From NCBI GenBank assembly GCA_959022495.1, contig CAUEYX010000013.1, forward strand, positions 1 through 64,000: DNA of 64,000 bases, in the 5' to 3' direction. Positions 1 through 8,195 of this stretch are shown one piece after another; position 1 is the first letter of the stretch, and each line of letters starts with the position of its first letter. Source of the stretch: an uncultured Lachnospiraceae bacterium (lineage in GTDB: Bacteria; Bacillota; Clostridia; Lachnospirales; Lachnospiraceae). A model generated the notes under the pieces. It made no database searches. It saw only the letters and a program-made list of their open reading frames with translations, and was not told the DNA's origin. The translations under genes and the position numbers were made by a program.

Positions 1-59
1 AGAATAAGTCTGTAAGCTGTTTTAATTGCTTACAAACTTATTATACGAGGAGACGCTAT

Positions 60-743
60 ATGAGAACAATCGAAGTCATTGATTACCGCCCGGAATGGGA
101 AAAAATGTTCCAAGAAGAACAGAGAAAAATACATAAAATTCTCGGGAAAAACTGCACTGCCGTCTGCCACATTGGCAGTACCTCTGTCAAAGGCCTGCCC
201 GCCAAGCCAATCATCGATATCATGCCCGTCGTAAAAGACATCTCCCTTGTGGATGCCCATAATCCAGAATTCGAAGCCCTCGGCTATGAGTGCCGGGGCG
301 AATTCGGCATCCCCGGCAGACGTTTCTATGCCAAAGGCGGAGATGCCCGCACCCATCATATTCACCTTTTCGAGCAGAGCAGCCAGGCAGATATCCGCCG
401 CCATGTTGCCGTCCGCGATTACCTCAGGTCACACCCGGACACTGCACGGGAGTACGCTGAACTGAAAAAGGGACTCGCTGCCCGCTATCCCCATGACAAT
501 GACAGCTACTGTGACGGTAAGGAAACCTATATGAAAGAGCTGGAGCACAAAGCCCTCAAATGGCAGGAAGAGGAGGAAGCAGGGGGCGCCTCTGTCTCCC
601 TTGGCATGTGTTTGGGTATCTGCTTCGGCACAGCACTGGGCACGGCATTTGATAACCTCACATTGTGGCTTCCCTTGGGGATCTGCCTGGGAATCTGTTT
701 TGGCCTTGGATTTAAGCGCCACCCTCCAAAGTCTGGTCAATGA
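60..743 (+). CDS. GrpB/UPF0157 family protein with a hydrophobic C-terminal tail
   Basis: Residues 1-165 match the GrpB (UPF0157) family, a nucleotidyltransferase-fold group: an early DYRPEW segment, the HIGSTSV motif and the KPIIDIMPVV stretch with acidic residues typical of the fold. Its substrate is not established. A GAGGAG ribosome site lies 8 bases before the ATG. The protein is 227 residues, longer than the usual 160-180, because it ends in two glycine-rich hydrophobic stretches (about 178-195 and 201-217) that repeat a GICLGICFG-like motif and could be a membrane hairpin. Its 3' end overlaps the convergent CcdA-TlpA gene by 32 bases. The family call is firm; the role is unknown. Confidence 0.8.
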   Translation: MRTIEVIDYRPEWEKMFQEEQRKIHKILGKNCTAVCHIGSTSVKGLPAKPIIDIMPVVKDISLVDAHNPEFEALGYECRGEFGIPGRRFYAKGGDARTHHIHLFEQSSQADIRRHVAVRDYLRSHPDTAREYAELKKGLAARYPHDNDSYCDGKETYMKELEHKALKWQEEEEAGGASVSLGMCLGICFGTALGTAFDNLTLWLPLGICLGICFGLGFKRHPPKSGQ

Positions 744-2064
744 TGCTGCGCATGATATCTTCTGTCAGCTGACCACTCACATAACCGTACACATTTCCCT
801 CTCTGTCAATCATGAATGTGGTCGGGAATGCGGAGATCCCGTAGTAACTGAACATCTCTCCTGTCTCATCCATGAGGACCGGATAGGTATAACCGTTCTC
901 CTCCATAAACACGGTGATCTCTTCTTTCGAGCCTTCACCGCTCATTCCCGGTGCCGCCACACCGATAATAACCACCTCTGCTGTCTCCCCCTGCGCGGCA
1001 TACTCCTCATACAGCTTTTGGATCTCAGGCATCTCATTCCTGCAGGGACCGCACCATGTTGCCCAGAAATTAAGAAAAATCACCTTCCCTCTATAATCAT
1101 CAAGCTTATGCGTATTCCCATATTGATCTGTCAGCTCAAAGTCAAAGGCACGGACTGTCTGCGCAGACTCATCCTCTTCCTGCTCTGAATCCGCATTCTC
1201 TTCTTTGTCACCTGCATCACCGGAAGCCCCCTGTCCATCACTCCCGCTGTCATCCTTCTCATCTTCTGTGGCAGTATCTTTCTCACCTTCTGTGGCAGTA
1301 TCCTGGGATACAGAAGACAGATATCCCGTGATGTCATTCATCTTTCCCGTAAACATAAGAAGCCCCATGAGGATCATAAGCACGCCGCCGGCTTTCACTG
1401 TATATCTGACTATCTTCATATGTTTCTTAAACCATGCCAGCAGGCCAGCCGTAAATATCCCCGCGGCAAGGAAAGGCAGAATAAAACCAAGGGTATATAC
1501 CCCGATCAGGAGAAATCCTTTTGCCCCGGATTCTGCGCTTCCCGCCATAAGAAGAACGCTCGTCAGCGCGGGACCCACGCACGGAGTCCACGCAAAGCTG
1601 AAGCCAAATCCCATGATGAGGGCCGTCACCGGCGACATTGTCATCTTCTCCAGCTTAAGCGGAAGCCTGTGTTCCGATCCCAGTATCTTTGATCCCCCAA
1701 ATATACCAAGCTGGTACAGACCAAACAAAATAACGAGCACACCGCCTGTGCGCGCAAAGAGCATCCGGTTCTCGTTGAGGAAGCTTCCCGCCGCGGAAGC
1801 TCCCAGCCCCAGCACAAAGAAAGCGCCGCTGATGCCCATAGTAAAGCAGAATACCCGGAAAAACAGCCGCAGCCGTTCTTTTCGTCCCGGCTTCGCATCA
1901 GCTGCTCCCGCGGTGCCCGTCCGGCCTGTGCCCATGTTCAGTCCCCCTGCCAGATACCCCAGATACAAAGGCACCAGCGGCAGAACGCAGGGTGAAAAGA
2001 AACTCAAAAGCCCCTGCACAAAAACCGTAACCGCTGATATTCCCGTCTCAATCGTAAATCCCAT
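712..2064 (-). CDS. CcdA-type thiol transporter fused to a TlpA-like thioredoxin
   Basis: Residues 1-245 form a CcdA/DsbD membrane domain with about six helices; paired cysteines appear in FFSPCVLPLVP and AWTPCVGPALT, the sites that carry electrons across the membrane. A charged linker follows (about 250-305), rich in Glu, Asp and Ser, with a short internal duplication of DTATE-x-EKD. Residues 306-450 are a TlpA/ResA-like thioredoxin with an FWATWCGPC active site, expected on the outer face. A single chain would thus take electrons from cytosolic thioredoxin and reduce extracytoplasmic disulfides. Such fusions are known in Clostridia. No cytochrome c genes are nearby, so the target may be other secreted or spore proteins. 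Confidence 0.9.
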   Translation of the reverse strand: MGFTIETGISAVTVFVQGLLSFFSPCVLPLVPLYLGYLAGGLNMGTGRTGTAGAADAKPGRKERLRLFFRVFCFTMGISGAFFVLGLGASAAGSFLNENRMLFARTGGVLVILFGLYQLGIFGGSKILGSEHRLPLKLEKMTMSPVTALIMGFGFSFAWTPCVGPALTSVLLMAGSAESGAKGFLLIGVYTLGFILPFLAAGIFTAGLLAWFKKHMKIVRYTVKAGGVLMILMGLLMFTGKMNDITGYLSSVSQDTATEGEKDTATEDEKDDSGSDGQGASGDAGDKEENADSEQEEDESAQTVRAFDFELTDQYGNTHKLDDYRGKVIFLNFWATWCGPCRNEMPEIQKLYEEYAAQGETAEVVIIGVAAPGMSGEGSKEEITVFMEENGYTYPVLMDETGEMFSYYGISAFPTTFMIDREGNVYGYVSGQLTEDIMRSIIDQTLEGGA

Positions 2065-2206
2065 ATGTGTGAAATCTCCTTTTCCTTCATTCTTCTCCCT
2101 GCCTGTCAGGGTCCATACACCTGTAAGAAGAGGATATCATATTTTCCCGGAACAGAACAGTGATTTTATCACCATACTCCGGCAGACTTTATAAATAGAA
2201 AAAAGA

Positions 2207-2233
2207 AAAGGAACCGCATATACAGTTCCTTTT
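2207..2233 (-). terminator. Terminator downstream of gatZ-like gene
   Basis: Nine-base inverted repeat (AAAAGGAAC and GTTCCTTTT, ten-base loop) starting about 78 bases past the stop of the gene at 2311. A-rich sequence on the left arm gives a U-rich tail on the minus strand. Confidence 0.7.
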
Positions 2234-2310
2234 CCTGCACATAAAGCTTCTTTCCCCTTTGAAGCTGGTATTTGCCATGCTTTTCCGCTCACATCATTCT
2301 GCGGATGCTG

Positions 2311-3636
2311 CTACATCAGCTCGTTCTGATGTGTGGCATACAGGTACTCATCTATCGTGTTCATGATCCTGTCCTCGATCAGGGCCACAGGCTCGTTCTC
2401 AATCAGACCCTCCCGCACCTTTGTATACTGGATCGGCATAAACTGGCTTAACAGGTTGAGCGGAATCCCGTGCGTGCGCAGATTATTAAGCAGACGGTCC
2501 GCGGCAGCTTCCACCGCCGGCACCGGCATGTAATATCGGCAGCGGTCAGAGAAAGAATACTTCCTCTTTAATCGTATCTCAAGCTCTGTGCCCTGGTAAT
2601 GTTTCTTCCAGTTCTTATCGTTCTTTAACATCTCTTCATCCAGCACTTCCGCAAACCGGCTCAGTTCCACATCCGTGCCGTAGAGCAGTTCTCTCTCGAT
2701 ATTTTCCAGGGCAAACACTGCCTCACGCATCGCAAACGTAAGCCCCGGTCCAACTTTCAGAATTCCCACGCCGTCCTCTACCAGTTCGCGGAGTTTAATC
2801 TTTGTCTGATAGTCTGTGGAATGTCCCTCGAACACAAGGCTCGGGAAATCTTTGATCGATGCCATCAGGTCTTTTGCCTTCTCACGGTCATACTCCGTAC
2901 ATCCGCTGTCCTTTTCCTCCACACCCGGCTGCACCACAACACCGATGACACGGTCCCATACGTCCTGTCCAAGACCGGCGTCTGTAAATGCTTTCTCAAA
3001 CGCTGCCACCGTGTTTTTAAAGTCCTCTACCTTTGTCACCTGGACTCCATTGTCCTCGCTTCCCACTGCTCCGCCCGGAATCGGCACTTCGCTGCCGATA
3101 ATGTATACCGGAGGAATCGCATCCGGTTCTTTCGCCAGAAGCTCCTTGTACGTCTCTTCTGCCACCTGCGCAAGCCTGGCCCCGCGTCCGGCAATGATCT
3201 CATCAGACAGGCGGATATCCGGGTCATCACTGTTTACCTTCATGCTCGTATCAATATGAATCTTCGTAAACCCCGCGCCGACGTAGCAGCGAATCAGTTC
3301 CTCCGCATCCGCCATCGCTTCCGCCTCATCTTTCCCAGCAAAAGTCAGAGGTCCTAAATGATCCCCTCCAAGGAACAGCTTGTCCTTGTCAAATCCGTTC
3401 TTCTCAGCAATATCAAGGACAAATCTCCTGAAGTCAGCCGGCGTCATGCCGGTATACCCTCCGTTCTGGTCGCACTGGTTCGCCGTGCTCTCGATCAGCA
3501 CACAAGAACCATCTGACATTCCCCTCTTTAATGCCGCCTCAATTACATAACCATTCGCACTGCACACAGAGTAGATCCCCACGCTTTTTCCCTGCTTCTG
3601 CAGTTCTACAATTTTTTTCAGTGGATTCTGACGCAT
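2311..3636 (-). CDS. gatZ: D-tagatose-1,6-bisphosphate aldolase subunit GatZ/KbaZ family
   Basis: This 441-residue protein matches the GatZ/KbaZ/AgaZ family from end to end (opening NPLKKIVELQKQGKSVGIYS, then FLGGDHLGP and FEGHSTDYQT). In E. coli, GatZ and KbaZ are not themselves aldolases but are needed for full activity and stability of the class II aldolases GatY and KbaY. A KbaY-like aldolase is encoded divergently 211 bases away, which suits a heteromeric tagatose-1,6-bisphosphate aldolase giving glyceraldehyde-3-P and DHAP. The GalNAc-type PTS, deacetylase and AgaS genes further on point to the amino-sugar pathway rather than galactitol. The gatZ versus agaZ/kbaZ name cannot be settled by sequence alone. 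Confidence 0.9.
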   Translation of the reverse strand: MRQNPLKKIVELQKQGKSVGIYSVCSANGYVIEAALKRGMSDGSCVLIESTANQCDQNGGYTGMTPADFRRFVLDIAEKNGFDKDKLFLGGDHLGPLTFAGKDEAEAMADAEELIRCYVGAGFTKIHIDTSMKVNSDDPDIRLSDEIIAGRGARLAQVAEETYKELLAKEPDAIPPVYIIGSEVPIPGGAVGSEDNGVQVTKVEDFKNTVAAFEKAFTDAGLGQDVWDRVIGVVVQPGVEEKDSGCTEYDREKAKDLMASIKDFPSLVFEGHSTDYQTKIKLRELVEDGVGILKVGPGLTFAMREAVFALENIERELLYGTDVELSRFAEVLDEEMLKNDKNWKKHYQGTELEIRLKRKYSFSDRCRYYMPVPAVEAAADRLLNNLRTHGIPLNLLSQFMPIQYTKVREGLIENEPVALIEDRIMNTIDEYLYATHQNELM

Positions 3637-3700
3637 TGTAATTTCTCCTTTTTTGTTTTCATCGTAGCACTTTCAAACGGGGCGTACTTTGGATTTATTA

Positions 3701-3715
3701 AAGAATCGTTTGCAT
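3701..3715. promoter_or_regulatory. Candidate catabolite-response element (cre)
   Basis: On the minus strand this reads ATGCAAACGATTCTT, one mismatch from the CcpA consensus WTGNAANCGNWNNCW. It lies between the divergent gatZ-like and kbaY-like genes, where a carbon-catabolite control site would be expected. Confidence 0.45.
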
Positions 3716-3739
3716 TTTTTAAGAAAGCGAAAAATGGGA

Positions 3740-3768
3740 GGACAGCTGGGGCCGTTCTGTGATATACT
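3740..3768 (+). promoter_or_regulatory. Promoter of the KbaY-type aldolase gene
   Basis: A weak -35 (GGACAG, 3740-3745) and a good -10 (TATACT, 3763-3768) are 17 bases apart, about 80 bases before the ATG. The poor -35 suggests dependence on an activator. Confidence 0.55.
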
Positions 3769-3780
3769 GAGAGCGTAACA

Positions 3781-3801
3781 GCACCGGTTTCACACCGGTG
3801 C
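3781..3801 (+). promoter_or_regulatory. 5' leader hairpin of the aldolase mRNA
   Basis: A perfect 7-base stem (GCACCGG / CCGGTGC) with a 7-base loop lies at the expected 5' end of the transcript. No U-run follows, so it is not a terminator; it may stabilise the mRNA or be an operator. Confidence 0.4.
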
Positions 3802-3847
3802 AGAACAGTAAAATCTATAAAATCTTTAAAGAAATGAGGTAGATCTT

Positions 3848-4699
3848 ATGCCATTAGTTACAACAAATGAAATGTTGAAAAAAGCACAGGAAGGCCACTA
3901 TGCAGTGGGCGCTTTCAATGTGGAGAACATGGAAATGGTCATGGCTGTCATCAAGGCTGCCGAGGAGATGAACTCCCCAGTCATTATGCAGACCACACCT
4001 TCTACTGTAAAATACGCAGGCCTCGATTATTATCTTGCAATGGTAAAAACAGCGGCAGAGCGCGCAAGCGTACCGGTCGCTATGCACCTTGACCACGGCA
4101 GCAGCTTTGAGCTGGCAATGCAGGCACTGCGCACAGGATATACTTCCATCATGATCGACGGCTCTCACGAGTCCTTTGAGGACAATATCGCCGTCACAAG
4201 CCGTGTGGCGGCAGCGTGCGCTCCCTCCGGCATCAGCGTGGAAGCTGAACTTGGAAAAGTCGGCGGCAAAGAAGACGATCTTGACGGCGGCGATGAGAAC
4301 CCGTACACAGACCCGCAGCAGGCAAAAGAATTCGCGGAGCGCACGGGCGTAACCTCCCTGGCCGTTGCCATCGGAACTGCCCATGGCATCTACAAGGGGA
4401 TTCCGAAGCTGGACCTTGACCGCTTAAGCGAGATCCGCGAAGTCGTGTCCATCCCGCTCGTACTCCACGGCGCTTCCGGAGTGCCGGATGACGCGGTACG
4501 CGAGTCCATCAAACGCGGAATCTGCAAGGTTAACTTTGCCACAGAACTGCGCATCGCATTCAGCGACGGAGTAAAAGAATACCTGAAAGAAAATCCGGAT
4601 GCATTTGACCCGAAAAAATACGGTACAGTCGGAATGCAGCATGTAACTGAGCTTGTAAAACAGAAAATCAGCGTGTGCGGGTCCGAGGGACAGGCTTAA
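3848..4699 (+). CDS. kbaY: Class II tagatose/fructose-bisphosphate aldolase (KbaY/GatY type)
   Basis: A 283-residue class II (zinc) aldolase. It keeps the metal-binding His of MHLDHGSS (near residue 80), the AIGTAHG histidine and the VLHGASG motif, and AELGKVGGKEDD is typical of the GatY/KbaY branch. It cleaves ketose-1,6-bisphosphates to DHAP and glyceraldehyde-3-P. The divergent GatZ/KbaZ partner and the nearby GalNAc-type genes favour tagatose-1,6-bisphosphate as substrate, but FbaA-like activity cannot be excluded. A GAGGT ribosome site precedes the ATG. Its own promoter and hairpin leader lie upstream and a terminator follows at 4751. Confidence 0.92.
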   Translation: MPLVTTNEMLKKAQEGHYAVGAFNVENMEMVMAVIKAAEEMNSPVIMQTTPSTVKYAGLDYYLAMVKTAAERASVPVAMHLDHGSSFELAMQALRTGYTSIMIDGSHESFEDNIAVTSRVAAACAPSGISVEAELGKVGGKEDDLDGGDENPYTDPQQAKEFAERTGVTSLAVAIGTAHGIYKGIPKLDLDRLSEIREVVSIPLVLHGASGVPDDAVRESIKRGICKVNFATELRIAFSDGVKEYLKENPDAFDPKKYGTVGMQHVTELVKQKISVCGSEGQA

Positions 4700-4750
4700 T
4701 CAAGTAAATGAACAGCGCGCCCGGCTGACATTCTGGCGTGCTTTCAAAAA

Positions 4751-4785
4751 AGAACGGATGTCTTCGATGACACCCGTTCTTTTCT
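4751..4785 (+). terminator. Terminator after the aldolase gene
   Basis: Stem GAACGG-A-TGTC / GACA-C-CCGTTC with one mismatch, loop TTCGAT, then TTTTCTTTTT. A-rich sequence on the other side could make it bidirectional with the gene ending at 4804. Confidence 0.85.
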
Positions 4786-4803
4786 TTTTCCATTTTTCTG
4801 CGA

Positions 4804-5355
4804 TTATTTCTTCTTATTATTCATCTTAATCAATGCAATAATATGCAGAACGCCAAAGTAAACTCCCACAACCGCCAGACATCCGCTGAATACCCACAGC
4901 TTGGTGGAATACTCCTCAGTATACGCATTCAGCAGGACCAGCACGGAAAACAAGAAATAAAGAATAATAAGGACAATAATCCTTCCCTTTTCCTTATTCT
5001 CCATAATATACTGGAGCGCAGAAACGCGGCGCTCGAAATCCACATCTGTAACAGGTTCCAGCTTTTTCAAGAAGGACATGCGGTAAGCGAACTCAGAAAG
5101 CACCATCATAACTGCCCACGCGATCACAGCCTGGATCACTGACAAAAATGTCGCTCCAAACAGAATCGCCGCAAACAGGATCACTACAAAACGGTTTTTA
5201 AAAAACACGGCCGAATTCTCACTCTTCTTGTCCACCAGATACCCCTTTTTGGTGATCATATCGTAATAGATAACCCGTCCCTTTTTGTCTGTATAAATAT
5301 TTCTGCCTGACAGGCGGATCTTCTCCACCGGCTTTGCACCTTTTTTCTTACTCAT
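4804..5355 (-). CDS. Hypothetical four-helix membrane protein
   Basis: 183 residues, family not recognised. A basic N-terminus (MSKKKGAKP) is followed by a short soluble stretch reading like a beta segment (RGRVIYYDMITKKGYLVDKK). Two hydrophobic helices (about 53-90), a charged loop (about 95-125) and two more helices (about 126-175) come next, ending in a lysine-rich tail, so both ends are probably cytosolic. It sits just downstream of nagA with 31 bases between them, so it may be co-transcribed. Nothing in the sequence gives a function. Confidence 0.7.
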   Translation of the reverse strand: MSKKKGAKPVEKIRLSGRNIYTDKKGRVIYYDMITKKGYLVDKKSENSAVFFKNRFVVILFAAILFGATFLSVIQAVIAWAVMMVLSEFAYRMSFLKKLEPVTDVDFERRVSALQYIMENKEKGRIIVLIILYFLFSVLVLLNAYTEEYSTKLWVFSGCLAVVGVYFGVLHIIALIKMNNKKK

Positions 5356-5386
5356 CTCTTTTTAACCACATCTTTCGTTTCGTCTT

Positions 5387-6532
5387 TTATTGATCAAGCA
5401 TTGCCCTGCCCATGCAGTAAGTCTGAAGTACATTGTACTCGCGGTCAAGGACTACAAGATCCGCATCAAGTCCCACTTTGATGGAACCCTTCCTGTCATC
5501 AATGCGCAGGCATGCCGCTGGATTCTTTGTACAGGAGTTGATGGCCGTATCAATCGGTACGAGAGCTTCCTCGATCAGGATACGCAGTCCCTTGTTAAGA
5601 TTGAGGGTAGACCCTGCCAGTCCTCCGGTGGATGTCAGATGCGCACTTCCATCCTCGTAGATTTCAATTTCATTTCCGCCGAAAATGAATTTTGAACCGG
5701 CCGGAGAACCTTTTGCCATCAGGGCGTCGCTGACCATGATTCCGTAATGCGGCCCTTTTGCGTCAAAGAACATGCGAAGAGCTGCCGGTGTGGAATGGTT
5801 TCCGTCACAGATAATCTCCCCATACATACTCTTCATGCGGAACGCGGCGCCTACAAGGCCGTTTGCCCTGTGATTAAATGGCGTCATTCCATTGTACACA
5901 TGTGTCATCGATCTTGCACCGTGCGCGAATGCCTGAACCGCCTGGTCACTGGTCGCCGAGGAATGTCCGATGCTTACGACTACGCCATGCTCCGCGCAGT
6001 AATTCGTGAGAGCAAAATCCTCGTCCGTCTCTGTTGCCATGGTGATATATTTGATCAATCCGTCGGCCGCATCCTGATATTTCTCAAACTGCTCAATGGT
6101 CGGCTTTACAATATACTGCTCCGGCTGAGCTCCCTTATACTTCATGTCAAGGTAAGGCCCTTCAAAGTGAACACCCAGGATTTCCGCTCCCTCATATCCT
6201 TCCTTCACAACTTTTGCTACATTTTTCAGAGCGTTAGTGAGTACTTCTTCACTCTGTGTGATCGTCGTGGAAAGAAATGCGGTCACGCCTTCATTTACGA
6301 TATTCTTTGTCCAGTAACGCAGCCCTTCTTCTTCTGCATCATTCGTATCGTACCCATACGCACCGTGACAGTGAATGTCAATGAATCCCGGCAGTATCCA
6401 GCTGTCCCCGTAATCCTGATCTGCCGGTTTCGCGCCATACTCATAGATATTTACGATTTTTCCGTCTTCGATTTCGATCTGAGCTTCCACGAACTGGTCT
6501 GCAAACCAAACTTTTTTACTCTGAATAATCAT
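5387..6532 (-). CDS. nagA: N-acetylglucosamine/galactosamine-6-phosphate deacetylase
   Basis: Amidohydrolase-fold enzyme of 381 residues with the metal ligands of NagA: HCH in DIHCHGAYGYDT, the Glu of GVHFEGPYLD, His in SIGHSSA and THVYNGM, and the catalytic Asp of VSDALMAKG. It removes acetate from N-acetylhexosamine-6-phosphate. I start at 6532 because an AGGAGG site lies just upstream; an upstream ATG would add 29 residues unlike the family. The gene is divergent from the AraC regulator and lies among GalNAc-type PTS, AgaS and tagatose-bisphosphate aldolase genes, so it may act as AgaA on N-acetylgalactosamine-6-phosphate. Confidence 0.92.
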   Translation of the reverse strand: MIIQSKKVWFADQFVEAQIEIEDGKIVNIYEYGAKPADQDYGDSWILPGFIDIHCHGAYGYDTNDAEEEGLRYWTKNIVNEGVTAFLSTTITQSEEVLTNALKNVAKVVKEGYEGAEILGVHFEGPYLDMKYKGAQPEQYIVKPTIEQFEKYQDAADGLIKYITMATETDEDFALTNYCAEHGVVVSIGHSSATSDQAVQAFAHGARSMTHVYNGMTPFNHRANGLVGAAFRMKSMYGEIICDGNHSTPAALRMFFDAKGPHYGIMVSDALMAKGSPAGSKFIFGGNEIEIYEDGSAHLTSTGGLAGSTLNLNKGLRILIEEALVPIDTAINSCTKNPAACLRIDDRKGSIKVGLDADLVVLDREYNVLQTYCMGRAMLDQ

Positions 6533-6648
6533 AATAATACCTCCTGTCCTTTTTCGGGATCTATCGATCCCCGTCTCTTGATTTTTACCAAAACATGTAA
6601 TATAATTTAAAAAGTACAAATCCTTTTATACATCACGGGGGAACAAGT

Positions 6649-7836
6649 ATGACAAACAAGCAAGCCGATAACAGTACTTTCAAATCATATGGATCTTTTT
6701 ATGATGAGCCAGTTGATGGACAGAAGCATAACTTGATGCGTCAGGAAATCACTTCTCCTTCCAAAAAACTGACTCAGTTATTTGTATTTCCGTGCGAAGT
6801 ATATATTGAATGCGCTCCCGGCCTGGCGCTGATTCTTGTCTCAGACTCACCAGCCATGACCGACTTAAAGCCATTCCCCATCCGCCATTACATAAAGCTG
6901 AAACCCGGAATGTTCTTTAATCTGGTCCCGCTGGCAGCTCCGCTGACATGGACACTCTCCACTCCGCACATACAGCCGAAGACCGTACCGCTGCCGTCTC
7001 CTTATACGTATCAGCCGGTATCAGTGCCTCTCCATGTCCGCAGAATACTGGACTGCTGGTTCAGCAAATTGGAAAAACCATGCCATATTGTAAAACCCCC
7101 GCACAGAGCATATGAGCTTATCTACGTATATGAGGGTATGATGGACATCAGCCTCTCTTCAGGCAGCTATTCTCTCCAGCCTCATGACCTGATCATATAC
7201 CGTTCAGAAGAGGCTGTCATGGACACCGGTGAGAACTGCTCTTACCTGACGGCAGTCTTTGAATTAAATCAGAGAAAATCTCTGCATATTCTGAATCATA
7301 CATTCCACTGTACCAGCGAGCTTCAGCAGATTCTCTGGAAGCTCCTCATAGAGAGCGGTGAAAATTCTTATTATACAAGAACACTCATGGTCTGCTACCT
7401 CCAAGAAGCACTGCTTCTTCTGATGCAGTTTTATGAAATGATCAGCCATAAAACCTTGTTCGCGGACAATAATTCTGCAAGAAATGATCTTCTCTCAGAG
7501 ATCCTCTCTTATATGAACAAGCGGATTACCGAGCCGATCACGATAGAAGAGATCTGCCACGAATTTTATATTTCGCGTTCTTCCCTGCAGGCGCTGTTTA
7601 AAACCCACTTAAACACTTCGCCGAAGAATTATCTGCTGAACATTAAGCTTCAGAAAAGCAAAGAACTGATCCGCCAGAATCAGTACACAATCAGTGAGAT
7701 CGCATATATGCTGGGTTTTAGTTCCATCCACTATTTTTCCCGGCTGTTTAAGAAATATTTTAACACTACACCCAGCGCTTATTCAAAAAAGATAGCGGAT
7801 AATCAGAACAAACAGCAAAATGAACAGCAGCACTGA
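6649..7836 (+). CDS. AraC-family transcriptional regulator
   Basis: 395 residues. The C-terminal 100 residues hold the paired AraC/XylS helix-turn-helix: ITIEEICHEFYISRSSLQALFK, then ISEIAYMLGFSSIHYFSRLFKKY with the P-S-A-Y ending typical of the family. The middle (about 130-200) looks like a cupin sensor domain (YELIYVYEGMMDISLSSGSYSLQPHDL). The first 120 residues are a second, less clear sensory region. It is transcribed divergently from nagA with a 116-base gap and probably controls the surrounding amino-sugar genes; the effector is unknown but a phosphorylated amino sugar is a reasonable guess. GGGGGA precedes the ATG. Confidence 0.88.
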   Translation: MTNKQADNSTFKSYGSFYDEPVDGQKHNLMRQEITSPSKKLTQLFVFPCEVYIECAPGLALILVSDSPAMTDLKPFPIRHYIKLKPGMFFNLVPLAAPLTWTLSTPHIQPKTVPLPSPYTYQPVSVPLHVRRILDCWFSKLEKPCHIVKPPHRAYELIYVYEGMMDISLSSGSYSLQPHDLIIYRSEEAVMDTGENCSYLTAVFELNQRKSLHILNHTFHCTSELQQILWKLLIESGENSYYTRTLMVCYLQEALLLLMQFYEMISHKTLFADNNSARNDLLSEILSYMNKRITEPITIEEICHEFYISRSSLQALFKTHLNTSPKNYLLNIKLQKSKELIRQNQYTISEIAYMLGFSSIHYFSRLFKKYFNTTPSAYSKKIADNQNKQQNEQQH

Positions 7837-7843
7837 CCATTCC

Positions 7844-8125
7844 TTATTCGGATATCACATTCTGAATGCTGTAGCGGGAGATCTGGATCACTGTGCTCTT
7901 ATTAATCTCTACATCGATTACATCATTTTTGATTCTGACGATCTTCCCGTAGATGCCGCCCGCGAACAAAATCCGGGCCCCTACTTTAATAGCGCCCTGC
8001 AGATCTCTCATGGCTTCTCTGTTCTTTTTCATATTTCTTGATGAAATAAAGAGCAGGACAAGCGCGCAGACTCCAATCAGGACAGCGACGGTAACACAGG
8101 TCCATATAATGACAGTTAAATTCAT
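7844..8125 (-). CDS. YajC-like small membrane protein
   Basis: 93 residues: one N-terminal transmembrane helix (about 6-28), a basic segment, then a small soluble domain (VGARILFAGGIYGKIVRIKNDVIDVEI) that follows the YajC pattern. YajC is an accessory subunit of the Sec translocase (SecDF-YajC), yet here the gene ends an amino-sugar PTS locus, just after agaS, with no sec genes around. Its own AAGGAGG site supports expression. YajC-like genes are recurrent in mannose-family PTS operons of Firmicutes, so a link to membrane insertion or PTS function is possible but unproven. Confidence 0.72.
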   Translation of the reverse strand: MNLTVIIWTCVTVAVLIGVCALVLLFISSRNMKKNREAMRDLQGAIKVGARILFAGGIYGKIVRIKNDVIDVEINKSTVIQISRYSIQNVISE

Positions 8126-8151
8126 AGTTGTAATTTATCCTCCTTGTCGAA

Positions 8152-8178
8152 GGTGCCTCAAACATATTTGAGACACCT
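8152..8178 (-). terminator. Hairpin between agaS-like and yajC-like genes
   Basis: Eleven-base stem (GGTGTCTCAAA / TTTGAGGCACC, one G-T pair). The T-run follows it on the plus strand, so it terminates best in the plus direction (araC side). On the minus strand it would be an mRNA processing or attenuation hairpin. Confidence 0.5.
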
Positions 8179-8195
8179 CCTCTTTTTCTGCTGTT

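Noticed and set aside
1205..2194. Plus-strand frame of 329 codons opposite the CcdA domain
   Set aside because: Antisense to conserved membrane helices; Pro/Ser/Arg-rich composition typical of shadows.
5747..6610. Plus-strand frame of 287 codons opposite nagA
   Set aside because: Antisense to conserved NagA motifs, no ribosome site.
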